Shown here: positions 8,584 to 19,010 of the stretch, piece by piece | Numbering within the stretch: the stretch's first letter is position 1 | Layout: the number at the start of each line of letters is the position of its first letter | Position numbers and translations under genes: made by a program | Notes under the pieces: generated by a model | Told to the model about the DNA's origin: nothing | Database searches by the model: none | What the model saw: only the letters and a program-made list of their open reading frames with translations | Origin: Sphaeroforma sirkka | Lineage: Eukaryota; Opisthokonta; Ichthyosporea; Ichthyophonida | Length of the DNA: 22,161 nucleotides | Reading direction: 5' to 3' | Assembly (NCBI GenBank): GCA_001586965.3 | Contig: LUCW03000784.1 | Span: forward strand, 1-22,161

Positions 8584-10738
8584 ATATATATATTGTTATA
8601 TATTCATGTATTTTTACAGTTTGTATAGTATGCATATGCATATGTCAATGTCTATGTATATTTGAATTGTTTTGTTCATTAATATATATACATATATGTA
8701 GCTGTGTCTATTCACCTCTATTTTTAAGTCCGACTATATTAATATCAATATCTATATGTATATCAATATAAATATCTATATACATGAATAACAGTATCAA
8801 TGTCAATATCTATGTGATACATATATATATATAGATATGTATATAGATATAGAAATATGAAAATATTTATGAATATGGATATGTATATATATATATAGTT
8901 ATATATTCATATCCATATATATACATACATGTGTGTGCGTGATTTTGTATAGTACAAATATATATAAATATATATATATATATTTACATATATATGTATG
9001 CATATATATACATATATATATATATATGTATGTATATATATATATATATATACTTATATATGTATGTATATATACATACATATATATACATATATGTATG
9101 TACACGCATAATCAAACCTGTTAGCATAAACAAACATATATATATGTTATTTATATATGCATATACACATTATACATATCATATATATATGTGTGTGTGT
9201 TTTGTGTGTATAACATACGTATATACGGATGGAACCCACATATATATGTGTGTGTGCGCGCGCATACATTATACATATATATATATATACGTGTATATAT
9301 ATATGTGTGTGTGTGTGCGTATATATATACGTATGCATATTATATATACGCGTACGCATGTGTGTGTGTCTGTTTCATATTATATATATATTATGCATGC
9401 ATCCATGCATTTTAGGCATCCATGCATCCATGTTATATCTTTGTAGCCATGCATCCATGCATTTATATATCCATGCATTATATACAGACATGTTTATAAA
9501 CCATGCAACCCATGTATGTAGGGACGTATTTACGCACGCTAACGCACGCATGCATGTATACATATTTATATATTATATATATACATTTATATATATACAG
9601 ATATGGATTATAGCGATATATTTATAGACGATTTTAATATATATATATATATATTATATATTATATATATATATATATACATATTATACGCATCTTGTGT
9701 GTGCATGCATATTTTTTTATGCACATACACATACATATTATATATATGCGTGCGTGCATGCATTATGTGTGTGTGTGTACATTATATTATGTATACATGT
9801 TTATGCACATACATATATATATATATACATGGCATATATATATACATATATATGTGCGCATACATATATGTTATTAATACATATGTATAATCAATCATGT
9901 ATATCCATTATGCATATCTATAGGCACATATTACATACGTGTGTGCGCGTCCCAGGTTTTGTGTCTGGAGTTGTGTGCGTGATGATGACATCATCGATGC
10001 ACACACTTCACACACACATCACATATATATATTACAATATACACATAATGTGTATTACATGCATGTACGTACGTATGTAATATTACATACATATGTATAT
10101 TATACGTACGCACGTACGCACGTATACGCATATTGTTCATGCGTGTGTGTACGTACGCAACGTGGCGTACGTACGTACGTGCGTGCATGTATGCAGCCAT
10201 TGTGCATATATGTATCCTACGTAATGCATGCATACATATATTATCATATATATTATCATATATACATAATATATATGCCATTGCCATATATTATTATTAT
10301 CATCATATATTTGTATTATATGCATTACATATTATTATTACATATATATATTACATACATGCACAATCATTATATACATATATACAAACATATGTATTGC
10401 ATTATCAACATTATACATATAATATTAATAATATTGCATACATTATTATTATTAACCAATATTATATATAATATTATTATATGTAATATTATTATTATTA
10501 TATACATATATATATTATATATTATATTATTATTATATATATTATATACATTATACACATGCATTACATCACATATGCATACATGCATACATGCACATCA
10601 CACACATACATATATACACTACGTCAACACATGACATTCAATAGTAATACACATGTATTACATACACAGCAATATTGTTATATTACATATTATTTGCGCA
10701 ATACATACACATATGTGTGTATATATACATATATTATA

Positions 10739-10744
<6 letters not shown>

Positions 10745-10782
<38 letters not shown>
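10745..10782. repeat. (TA)19 microsatellite
   Basis: This is a pure dinucleotide run, followed by a short (TATG/CATG) interlude at 10783-10820 that separates it from the longer AT run. Confidence 0.97.
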
Positions 10783-10791
<9 letters not shown>

Positions 10792-10811
10792 ATGTATGTA
10801 TGTATATATAC

Positions 10812-11342
<531 letters not shown>

Positions 11343-11501
11343 TTATGTATCGTATAATACTATTTTAGAAGATCGATTCCCTCTCGTAGCCAAGTCTTGG
11401 GCGGCGTAGTATTTATCGTCCGACACTACTGTATAGATGTGACAGAAGAAGTCGAAGACTTCTATCTCGTATTCAACAGATCCTCCCCCTTTCACACTAC
11501 T
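11343..11501 (-). CDS. 52-codon open stretch downstream of the 12228-11506 frame, possible continuation in another frame
   Basis: Reading the minus strand from 11501, after a TGA at 11504-11502, 52 codons stay open to TAA at 11345-11343. The residues look protein-like: Gly-rich start, then Glu-Ile-Glu-Val-Phe-Asp-Phe-Phe, Asp-Asp-Lys-Tyr-Tyr-Ala-Ala-Gln-Asp, and Arg-Gly-Asn-Arg. It begins only five bases after the stop of the longer upstream frame and is offset by one base from it. It could be the continuation of that gene after a frameshift, or chance. No intron of normal size with a matching phase joins them. An open run of 52 codons is not by itself significant. Confidence 0.25.
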   Translation of the reverse strand, partial: SSVKGGGSVEYEIEVFDFFCHIYTVVSDDKYYAAQDLATRGNRSSKIVLYDT

Positions 11502-11502
11502 T

Positions 11503-11509
11503 CACTTAC
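11503..11509 (-). promoter_or_regulatory. Candidate 5' splice site of the minus-strand gene
   Basis: The minus strand reads TTTT|GTAAGTG. The heptamer matches the donor consensus and coincides with the stop of the 240-codon frame, the pattern expected when a frame runs just past an exon end. Confidence 0.4.
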
Positions 11510-12228
11510 AAAATGATACCTGCCACTGTCTCACTATGTTTTCTCAATGACTTCAATCTGATATTGTCCCAGCTGGGTATACACAGCAACGTCTGGTGTC
11601 CCACCACTCGCTGTGATACCATATCCCGTGGTATAGGAGTGATCTCTCTTCTCACGGCACAATGTCTTGAAAGGGTTTGTCCATTGGGAAGCGCTGCGCA
11701 TGCTTCACACCTGACAAAGCTCGCATCAGATTCAGACGTCTGTACTGCCCAGTGTTCGCGTCCTCGACCTGATCTTTTTTTCACAAGGATGCCAGCATAC
11801 AAATTTTCTGGGTCAATGGCGTAGACTTTCACAGTACTCAGGTCAACCTCATCTGTTATGGTGTGTACTGAACTCGTGCTCGATGTTCGTGAAGAATTTT
11901 GGATCAATCTTGATGGGCAACTGTCATCGGACTGTTCATACGCAAATCCATCAAATGAATCCATGAAAGATGTAATAGGCGTGGTTGCTGTATGCGCTCG
12001 TTTCAGTGTATTACCGGCGCGTATACTGATGTGGTTCTGTAGTTCGTTAACGTCGTTCAAGGCAGATCCAGCAAAGCAGATAGCCATTGAGCGACTACTC
12101 TGTTTCCTAGGTGGAGATGTCGCTTTTGGGGCAGAATACTCATAGTGCACCATCTTGGAATTGCTATGTTCTCTTTGATTAATACTGTTAAGCATTTGGG
12201 TTTCAGAAGGGGAGATAGTGTGCATCAT
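11506..12228 (-). CDS. Unrecognised 240-codon open frame, candidate first exon ending at a GTAAGTG donor
   Basis: This is the longest intact frame outside the retroelement, with balanced composition and no simple repeats. Two ATGs stand at its start (12228 and 12225). Residues 1-115 are Ser/Thr/Asn-rich and probably disordered. Residues 120-240 look folded, with Val-Lys-Val-Tyr-Ala-Ile-Asp-Pro-Glu-Asn, a basic Lys-Lys-Arg-Ser-Gly-Arg-Gly-Arg run, and a Cys-x2-Cys followed by His-Cys that could bind metal. I recognise no family. The TAA stop is formed by the start of GTAAGTG (minus strand 11509-11503) after ATTTT. If that donor is used, the exon is 719 bases long (12228-11510, phase 2) and the stop is intronic. 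An AT-rich TATATATG-like element lies on the minus strand at about 12355-12365, but no convincing promoter is visible. Confidence 0.5.
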   Translation of the reverse strand: MMHTISPSETQMLNSINQREHSNSKMVHYEYSAPKATSPPRKQSSRSMAICFAGSALNDVNELQNHISIRAGNTLKRAHTATTPITSFMDSFDGFAYEQSDDSCPSRLIQNSSRTSSTSSVHTITDEVDLSTVKVYAIDPENLYAGILVKKRSGRGREHWAVQTSESDASFVRCEACAALPNGQTLSRHCAVRREITPIPRDMVSQRVVGHQTLLCIPSWDNIRLKSLRKHSETVAGIIL

Positions 12229-12762
12229 ATCTTGGAAAGATTTGCTTTAGTTGTAGTGGCACAGTAGAAGCGGCGCTTAGCTTTTAATAGACTTTGAAAA
12301 CGACTATTGCATCGATAGTTTTCTATATGAACTTTATTTGGAGTGCTGTGTGACTATATACATATATAGCGTATATACAACAAAATCGTACAGTGACTCA
12401 ACTATAGTCTATAGGCTATAGATTATAGGTTGATGATGAATGGTCTATCCATGGGCGACTGTAAAACTGGGAACAGAACGTAAAATCACTGAATTTGCTC
12501 TCGCCTTGCATCAGAGAGTTAAATATGATGAATTTTCGAACTAAATTTCGAATTGATGACAATTGAGACAGCTGTATTCATGGCTGATACAATGAATTCC
12601 AAGCATTTGCTCACCGCACGCAGGGTTGCAGGCCCGCAGAGAAAATACCATAAATTGGTCGTCATTTTCTAATACTCGGTGGCGAGCTGGTTGTATACTA
12701 CTGGACCAAAAAGCAGCTGACGCTTCGAAGTGAACAATATTCGATCGGAGCTGAAAATTTTC
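12229..12762. other. Intergenic stretch upstream of the minus-strand frame
   Basis: No gene is supported. Contents: alternating TATATACATATATAGCGTATATAC near 12353-12378, and four CTATAG-type hexamers in 12405-12430, forming a near-palindromic cluster. The rest shows nothing recognisable. Confidence 0.5.
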
Positions 12763-12887
12763 ATTGGCTTAACACACCATCGATGCACTTTTCGTTCAAA
12801 ATTCGTGATATTTGTAATATTTTCTCATCTCTAAGCCAATCAGAAGATATCAGTTTGCAAAGACGTGATTCACGTGTTCTATAAATA
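12763..12887. promoter_or_regulatory. Promoter-like cluster: inverted CCAAT boxes, CACGTG E-box and TATA box
   Basis: ATTGGCTTA (12763-12771) and TAAGCCAAT (12832-12840) are exact reverse complements, so a CCAAT box faces each direction. CACGTG follows at 12871-12876 and TATAAATA at 12880-12887. The order CCAAT, E-box, TATA is that of a plus-strand core promoter with start near 12910. The first ATG after it (12937) opens only 21 codons into GACTCGG repeats, so no product is evident. The inverted CCAAT box could serve the minus-strand gene, but it lies 535 bases from its ATG. It could also be the promoter of a dead repeat element. Confidence 0.35.
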
Positions 12888-12947
12888 GTCTGAGGAATGA
12901 GGACCTATCTAAAATATTTTTTATTTGGAAAAAGGCTATGACTAATA

Positions 12948-12990
12948 GACTCGGGAGTCGGGAGCCGGGACTGGGAGACTCGGTCTCGGA
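12948..12990 (+). repeat. Degenerate GACTCGG heptamer array
   Basis: Successive seven-base units read GACTCGG, GAGTCGG, GAGCCGG and GACTGGG, then with one extra base GACTCGG and TCTCGGA. This is one of several heptamer arrays with an ACTC core in the window. Confidence 0.75.
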
Positions 12991-14127
12991 CCTGAGCATT
13001 TGAGGACGACTTGACTCATGACTGGCCGAAGTTGAGAAACGAGCTACAGACTTCAGAATTTCAGAGTCTATTTGTTTTTATTAAAATTAATATACAGCAG
13101 CAGTGAGAGACGCGAAACTGAAGTGTGAGACTCTATTTACTAAAAATGACTCTAGTCAGTCTCTACTCTCTCGAAAAAGTAGAGTCTACTGACTCCTGAG
13201 TACTGACTACTCTGTGGGACTACTACTTTGGTACGTGGTTATTCAATAGTACTCTCTCAGTGTCCCCGTAATAGTAGACTGTAGTGTAGAGTGTAGAGAG
13301 ATGGAGAGAGATAGGCAAGAGAGAGAGAGAAACACTCCCGATTGAGAGTTTGGCTTTTTTGAGCTTGTGTAAATATACACAACCACACAACCAGTGGCAA
13401 AAAATTGTTTGTGTGTTTACTGTTTTGTATTTGCTTTTTTAAAAATATATACGTGATGTGATGATTGCAGACTGCAGAGTGAGAGAGTACAGACCAGTAT
13501 TGGTTTTTTATTTGTTTTATTTCTAAAAACACTTTAAAAATATGTATCTATTTAATTTTTTGAGATTTCAAAACAAGCTGAAAAAAATATAAAAAGCTGA
13601 AACAAATATAATTTTAAGAAAAACTGTCATCATTTTTTGCGTGATCAATTATTTGTCCGAACTTTGATAGGACACCTAAATACAATATAGAAGAAGGAAA
13701 TAAATTATTTTTTATTTTCAAGCGATAATAAATAACTTTCAAGAAAAGAAGAAAAAAAATTAAACATTTATTTTGATGTTTTCTTTTTTTAAACCCAAAA
13801 ACAATCCGGCCCTCAGGCGTCCGCCCTGGGCTCAAGGCCTTAAGGCGCAGGCTGTCAGCCCTCAAGCTTCACAAGAGTTCAAGCGGCAAGCCTCATTTTT
13901 TTTCTAAGGTCAAGCCCAAGAACTAATAAACGCTCCACAATTGACGCTCGCAAATCGTAATGCATTCAACACGTTAAAAAAAAAGCACTTGGATGCTGGC
14001 TAATAATTAGTACTGTAAAACTGTAAACCTTATATTTGGGACAGATTTTCAAATTTGCACTTGAGAAGTTGTCCTACAGCGTAAAATTCGTCCAAGAAAT
14101 TTAGAAATTGTATAGCGCTCAACCTTG
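12991..14127. other. Long non-coding stretch
   Basis: No gene is supported. Contents: GACTC/GAGTC-rich sequence at about 12995-13250, a TAGACTG/TAGAGTG heptamer run at 13275-13300, GAGA repeats at 13301-13332, and AT-rich DNA with A and T homopolymers at 13500-13800. A GC-rich patch with the palindrome AAGGCCTT lies at about 13803-13865. Open frames on the minus strand at 13257-13532 and 13614-13865 are Lys/Leu/Phe-rich and show no motif. Confidence 0.55.
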
Positions 14128-14132
14128 ACACA

Positions 14133-14160
14133 TGGCACTTGGCACTTGGCACTTGGCAGC
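14133..14160 (+). repeat. TGGCACT heptamer, three perfect copies plus one partial
   Basis: TGGCACT stands at 14133, 14140 and 14147, with TGGCAGC at 14154. A related variant of the heptamer family is dispersed over the window. Confidence 0.92.
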
Positions 14161-15440
14161 TTTGTGCACCTAAAAACTGGACAAAACATAATAGATTTAG
14201 GTTATGAAAGGTGTCCAAAAACATACAAAATAAAAGTTATATCTTTTTTTTAACTTTATTGAGGTTTTAGTTCCACATGCCTCCAGACTGCAGTCTACAG
14301 ATAAATACAAGTACCCCAATCTGCGACTCTGCGTCTGATCTCGACATGTTTGGGTAAATGACATTACTGCAACTTCTATAAATAATTATTTTGAAGAAAA
14401 TATGCCAAATAAACACGTAAGATTCACTGAAATTCGTCTATATTAGAAAAAATATCAAGATGAAGAGAAGGCTATGATTCTTTGTTATTTTTTTTACAAA
14501 TAAATCAAATACCAAACACCCTACATATTTTCCTGCTCGCTCATAATTTTTTTTAAAAGTTAAAATATAATGTGCAGTCGGCCAGGCCCCCAAATCCCCC
14601 ACAATAAAAAGACACTCCATAGAGTCACAGACTCACAGACCATCACCACCTGACTGACCACCAGTGCACAGATCTGAATTGCTAAAGGCACAAAATCAGG
14701 TGTTAAAAATACCAAGGGGACTCCAGTGAGTCCAGCGAGAGGCTGAGAGGTCCTGGGACTTTGGGCTGGGGACTCGGGGAGTGGGGACTCGGAGAGTGAG
14801 GACTGAGTCACTGAGATAAAAAGATCTGAAGTTCAGAGGCTTGAGCCTCTGAGTCTGAGGATTGAAATGAGTACTGCGGAATTGCGGATTAGAAAGAGGA
14901 CTGAGAATTAAGGACTGGAGGTGAAGCCATTATTGGTCTGAGCCTCTGAAGATACAATACATTTAGTTTGAAACAAACAAAAAATAAGGCAATCCATGAC
15001 TCATATGAGCTGCAGTGAACAGTCGAAATACAGTCTAAATACACAGACATTTTTATAAAAGGCAACAACCAAACAGTAAACATAGCGTACTATTTCTAAT
15101 AAAAATAACAGGCTTATATGCATATGCCCTCAAATCGAACTTTCAACAGAACAATACAATAAAATATTTGAAAATATTTTAAAAATATCAAGTAAAAATC
15201 AGTTTTTTTCTTCATTTTTTTAGAACCCAAATCATTTGTTTTAAGCTCTTTTTTTAAAAAGATACAAACAACAGTTTTTTTTTTAAATGGTTGAGACCTG
15301 ACGGAGGAACACATATTTTTCGAAAATAAATATGGCGAAAAATTTGCTTATTATTGTTATAAAATAGTAAATATGCACTGAAAACGTTAAATGTAAAATA
15401 ATAAAAATGATATGAAATTTAGAAAAAGATACGTAATACG
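14161..15440. other. Long non-coding stretch
   Basis: No gene is supported. AT-rich DNA with T and A runs alternates with a GACTC/GAGTG-rich patch at about 14590-14915 (CTGAGTC, GGGACTCGG, AGGACTGAG). Minus-strand open frames near 14438-14811 and 14889-15314 are composition-driven and carry no motifs. Confidence 0.55.
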
Positions 15441-15454
15441 CGTGTTCATTTCAG

Positions 15455-15640
15455 AAATATGGCAAAAATAATAATATTTGGTATACAAAAATTGAAATAT
15501 GCCGTATTTAAAAATATGCCATAAATATGCCATATTTCTAAAAAAAAATGCCATATTTCTGAAATATGGTATATTTATGTTATATGCCATATTTTTTAAA
15601 GGGAATATGCCACATTTACGAAATATACCATCATGTATAT
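15455..15640. repeat. Array of palindromic ATATGCC/GGCATAT motifs
   Basis: ATGCC follows an A/T run at six places (near 15498, 15517, 15528, 15549, 15584 and 15606), and reverse forms (AATATGG) occur at about 15455 and 15564. CCATATTTC-T-GAAATATGG at 15551-15569 is a perfect inverted repeat with nine-base arms and a one-base spacer. A related block GGCACATTTCTGAAATATACC recurs at about 15947-15968. The minus-strand frame 15683-15387 translates these units as a repeated Phe-Arg-Asn-Met-Ala and is not considered a gene. Confidence 0.8.
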
Positions 15641-15669
15641 ATACAATATATATATTTGCGAAATCCAAT

Positions 15670-15870
15670 ATATAGTATTTCACGGCTGTAGTATAAAAAT
15701 TGTATAGGCATATAGACTGTATTTTGCAGTTCTATCAAATGATTTATATAGGCATATTGACTGTATTTTGTAGTTATATTAGAATAATTATATAGGCAGA
15801 ATGGCTGTAGTTTGTAGCTATATCCAAGGAATTGTACAGGTGGATAGTAGCTGGTTTATAGCTGATGTAA
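15670..15870 (+). repeat. 44-bp tandem repeat, about four diverged copies
   Basis: The block TATAGGCA followed by TAGACTGTATTTTGNAGTT recurs with starts at 15703, 15747, 15791 and 15834 (spacing 44, 44, 43). A partial copy with GGCTGTAGTA precedes it at about 15671. Copies share the GGCA, the CTGTA and the TTTGTAG elements but differ by several substitutions, so the array is old. Confidence 0.85.
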
Positions 15871-15970
15871 CAAATATTCGCATATACATTATATTTCATA
15901 TACTATATTATATTATGTATTCCGTGAATATGTATATAGTATAAGTGGCACATTTCTGAAATATACCATA

Positions 15971-15971
15971 T

Positions 15972-16038
<67 letters not shown>

Positions 16039-16051
16039 ACATATATGTATG

Positions 16052-16082
<31 letters not shown>
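15971..16082. repeat. Compound (TA)n(TG)n(TA)n microsatellite
   Basis: The run is (TA)13 at about 15971-15996, (TG)19 at 15997-16034, a TATG/TACA interlude, and (TA)13 at about 16057-16082. Reading frames through it give Cys-Val, Thr-His and Tyr-Ile repeats, which are artefacts. Confidence 0.96.
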
Positions 16083-17300
16083 TATCGCCTGTATATATAT
16101 ATATGTGTTTTCATGAACATATGTGACCATATATATAGTTGTATAACTTTGCAACTATGCGTGAAAGACCCTGTCTTTTAAACTATACCAAGTAGGACGA
16201 GATAACATGAAAAATACAAACCCACATGTTGGACACCCTTTTGACACTAATGTAGTTGGGTGATACCCGAAATAATTGTTCACACCTATCAATAGTATTG
16301 TCCTTGAGCTCTGTTATCAATTTCAGAGCTATCGTACCAGTAGTATAGCGTCAGTTGCATTTTAACCTGTTTCCGCTCGATGCAAGTTGACCACCTTTGT
16401 CAAAAAAGGTGGCAAATTGTTACCAATTTGAAAATTGATTGATTCTTGGTACAAAAAAGAGTGGCAAAAAATAGTAATTTCAGTTTTATACTTGTGGTGT
16501 TGAAATACTGACAAGCAAGCACACATATTATATACACGAGTCAACACCTAGATCGTTAGTTTATTTGACTTATATACAGTGACAATATGAGCCCACATGC
16601 CCAAATATGCCACCCCAGTGCACAGTATTCAAGTGCAGCTTTATTAAATCTGTATATCTTCCTGCTTCACTGATAGATAATCTCTGTCGAGTTCTATGAC
16701 TCAATGTCATATAACTCATGATTTATTTATTATATATATGTTTTACCTCTTTAGTGTACATAAACCAAGTGTATGCTGTATGTGTTCATACTTAGTAGAT
16801 TACTATACTACGTTGTGCATATGTGTTGTGCATACACAAGAACTGTTTATCAATGTGTTCTGAACTTTTAGTATCAACTATCGTCACACATAATAAATAG
16901 CAAGCTATGTCAATACATAATAATATGAAGTTGTATTAATGTGGAAATATTGGAGAAATAATAAACATGAGGAAATTATACAAGAGAAGTAATTAATATG
17001 TAATGAGGTCTCATGACTCGTCACTCTCTTCTTGTGTTGAGGAAGTTTTATTGGCGTTAAGGCTCAAAGTCTATCCTAAATATAGTCTTTTGAGGCGGCG
17101 TTTCTGTCTCGAATTGTCCTATTTTTCACTTTGTGTCAGTTGTGAATAGTTTCAAATTGCCTTTTCATAAAATAGGTTAATTTCTCAGGTGCAAATTTGG
17201 AAAATCATGGTCGATTTGCCCCCGATATACTTTTTAAAACGCTTAAAAACAGAACTTTTTGCGTTTACGTTTATTGTTTATCGCATATAGGTAAAACGTA
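16083..17300. other. Non-coding stretch with a strong short hairpin
   Basis: No gene is supported. CCACCTTT at 16391-16398 and AAAGGTGG at 16405-16412 form an eight-base perfect stem with a GTCAAA loop. Inverted ACCAATTTGAAAATTGATT-type sequence lies just after it. The remainder (16500-17300) is AT-rich and shows nothing recognisable beyond scattered AATAAA-type hexamers. Confidence 0.55.
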
Positions 17301-17386
17301 TTGAGCTCAGCCCAGTACAACACTGAGATTGGAGACAGGAGTACAACACTGGGCCCCTGGGGAGTGGGGGAGCTCAAACTGCAAAG

Positions 17387-17414
17387 TCCAGACTCCAGAC
17401 TCCAGACTCCAGAC
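17387..17414 (+). repeat. TCCAGAC heptamer, four perfect copies
   Basis: The unit starts at 17387, 17394, 17401 and 17408. The surrounding 17320-17580 is a looser GACTC/CAGACT-rich patch. The open frame through it (17301-17579) is Ser/Gln/Pro-rich only because of these repeats. Confidence 0.95.
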
Positions 17415-17579
17415 CCCATAGTTCAAACTCTAGACTCCCGATTCCAGACTCAACAGAGTCCTCAGTCCAGTTCAGACTTCAGACTACAAAATGCAGCTCT
17501 GCAGGCTGCAGAGTTAGACTGGAGTGAGTACAGTCCTGAGTCAGTAGTTAGTACTCAGTACATACACACAGGTGAGTGA

Positions 17580-18975
17580 GGTCAGGTGACTGCAGACTGC
17601 CGTTTTACGTTTCGTATAATTTTGCGTTCAGCGTAAAATTTTATATACCTGGAGAGATGTTCGACTTCAATATTTGTGTGGTTTCAAATTCCAGGTCAAG
17701 CATGATGGAGTTCAATTTTGCCCTGACATTTTCACCCACTTAGGGTATAGGCTTTCATTCGTTCCCAAAAGTTATGAGAAGGTGCACTACAGCTGTTAGC
17801 GAAAACAATTGGACCAATTGAATATGTACATGTATACGCTGCAACGCCGAAAGGTGATCAAGTTAAACAATTAAAATAGGGTGTCGTTGTTTCAACGCAA
17901 ATAAATTAGCGTTTAACAATTTTTTTTAAATTCTAAAGAATTAAACGTACAATTTCATTTCAGTGTTCTTTTTATATTAGTCAGGTCAGACAATAGGCAT
18001 ATATACTAAATAGATTTTCGTCCTCTGAAACCAAACTCAAAATTATGTACATATAAACCTAAAAACTTTTAAAAATTACCAAACCACAAAATAACTACTA
18101 CTCATAAAACTCATTGAAGAAAAGTTACACAGCTACGAGCTCTAGGAGCTACTCTCTAGACTATAGTCGAAGTAGACTATGAGCTTATGAAGTATCGCAT
18201 CTCTCTAGGACAGTGACAAATTTAGGTTTTAACCTAATGAATGTCAATAATACTTACTCCGAATTCGTCAAACAGAGGTGTAGACTGTAGAGTGTAGAGT
18301 GTAGACTGACTAAGTTTTAATTTTTATGGTTTCATCCTCTATATATTTTAAAAAAAGTAAAACAAATATATTTGTTTTGTATATTTGAAGGCTATCAACC
18401 AAAAATAACTATCTTTTTAAAAAGAGCTAAATTTGATCTAACCTTTACTCTATATATAAAAACATAACATTCGAATATTCGAAATGGAAGTCAGCCATCC
18501 CATAGGCTCATATCCATAGTGACATACGTAGTAACAGGAATGAGAAAAGATGAGTAATTCTAAAACTTTTGAGTACTATCATACGAAATGCTATTTTGTT
18601 TTTTTATGTCTATTTTTGTAAAAGAGATCAGCATAAACGGATTTTTTTAGCGTTGCAACGTATTTTGGTATATCTTTTTGACCGGTGTATTGTGACATGA
18701 TATATTGTGACCTGATCATAATGTGTCGTCAGGGACTCAGGGCAAAATTATGTTCTGTATATGCATATTGCCTGACCAGTGACCTGGAATATGGCTTTAC
18801 TAATATATAAACGGAACACTGAAAAGGAAGTATACGTTTGATTTCAACGTTTAACGGATTATTTATTTACTTTGCGACTTATAACGATATGAGAATGAAG
18901 TTAGCGAAAACGTAATTTGTACCTGTTAGAGTGTTAGAGTGTTGGATAAAATAGACAGTGATGACCAGTCGTCAG
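17580..18975. other. Long non-coding stretch with short palindromes
   Basis: No gene is supported. Perfect short palindromes: CAATTGG-A-CCAATTG at 17806-17820 and TTCGAATATTCGAA at 18470-18483. A TAGACTG/TAGAGTG heptamer array lies at 18281-18308. The rest is AT-rich and unassigned. Confidence 0.55.
18281..18308 (+). repeat. TAGACTG/TAGAGTG heptamer, four copies
   Basis: TAGACTG, TAGAGTG, TAGAGTG and TAGACTG stand at 18281, 18288, 18295 and 18302. The complement of TAGAGTG contains CACTC, which links it to the other heptamer arrays. A similar run is at 13275-13300. Confidence 0.93.
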
Positions 18976-19010
18976 TCGTCACTCGTCACTCGTCACTCGT
19001 CACTCGTCAC
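18969..19010 (+). repeat. TCGTCAC heptamer, five perfect copies plus one variant
   Basis: TCGTCAC starts at 18976, 18983, 18990, 18997 and 19004, preceded by TCGTCAG at 18969. This is the longest perfect heptamer array of the window. Confidence 0.96.

Noticed and set aside
11360..11410. GATCGATTCCCTC with nearby complementary bases, tRNA B-box-like.
   Set aside because: It lacks a full GGTTCGANNCC box and an A box at the right distance; no cloverleaf can be drawn.
14560..14811. 83-codon minus-strand frame with Ser/Pro start and hydrophobic middle.
   Set aside because: The first half is the GACTC-rich patch read in antisense; the hydrophobic part is short and there is no supporting context.
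17301..17579. 92-codon frame rich in Ser, Gln and Pro.
   Set aside because: It is read through TCCAGAC heptamers and related patches; no motif or promoter.
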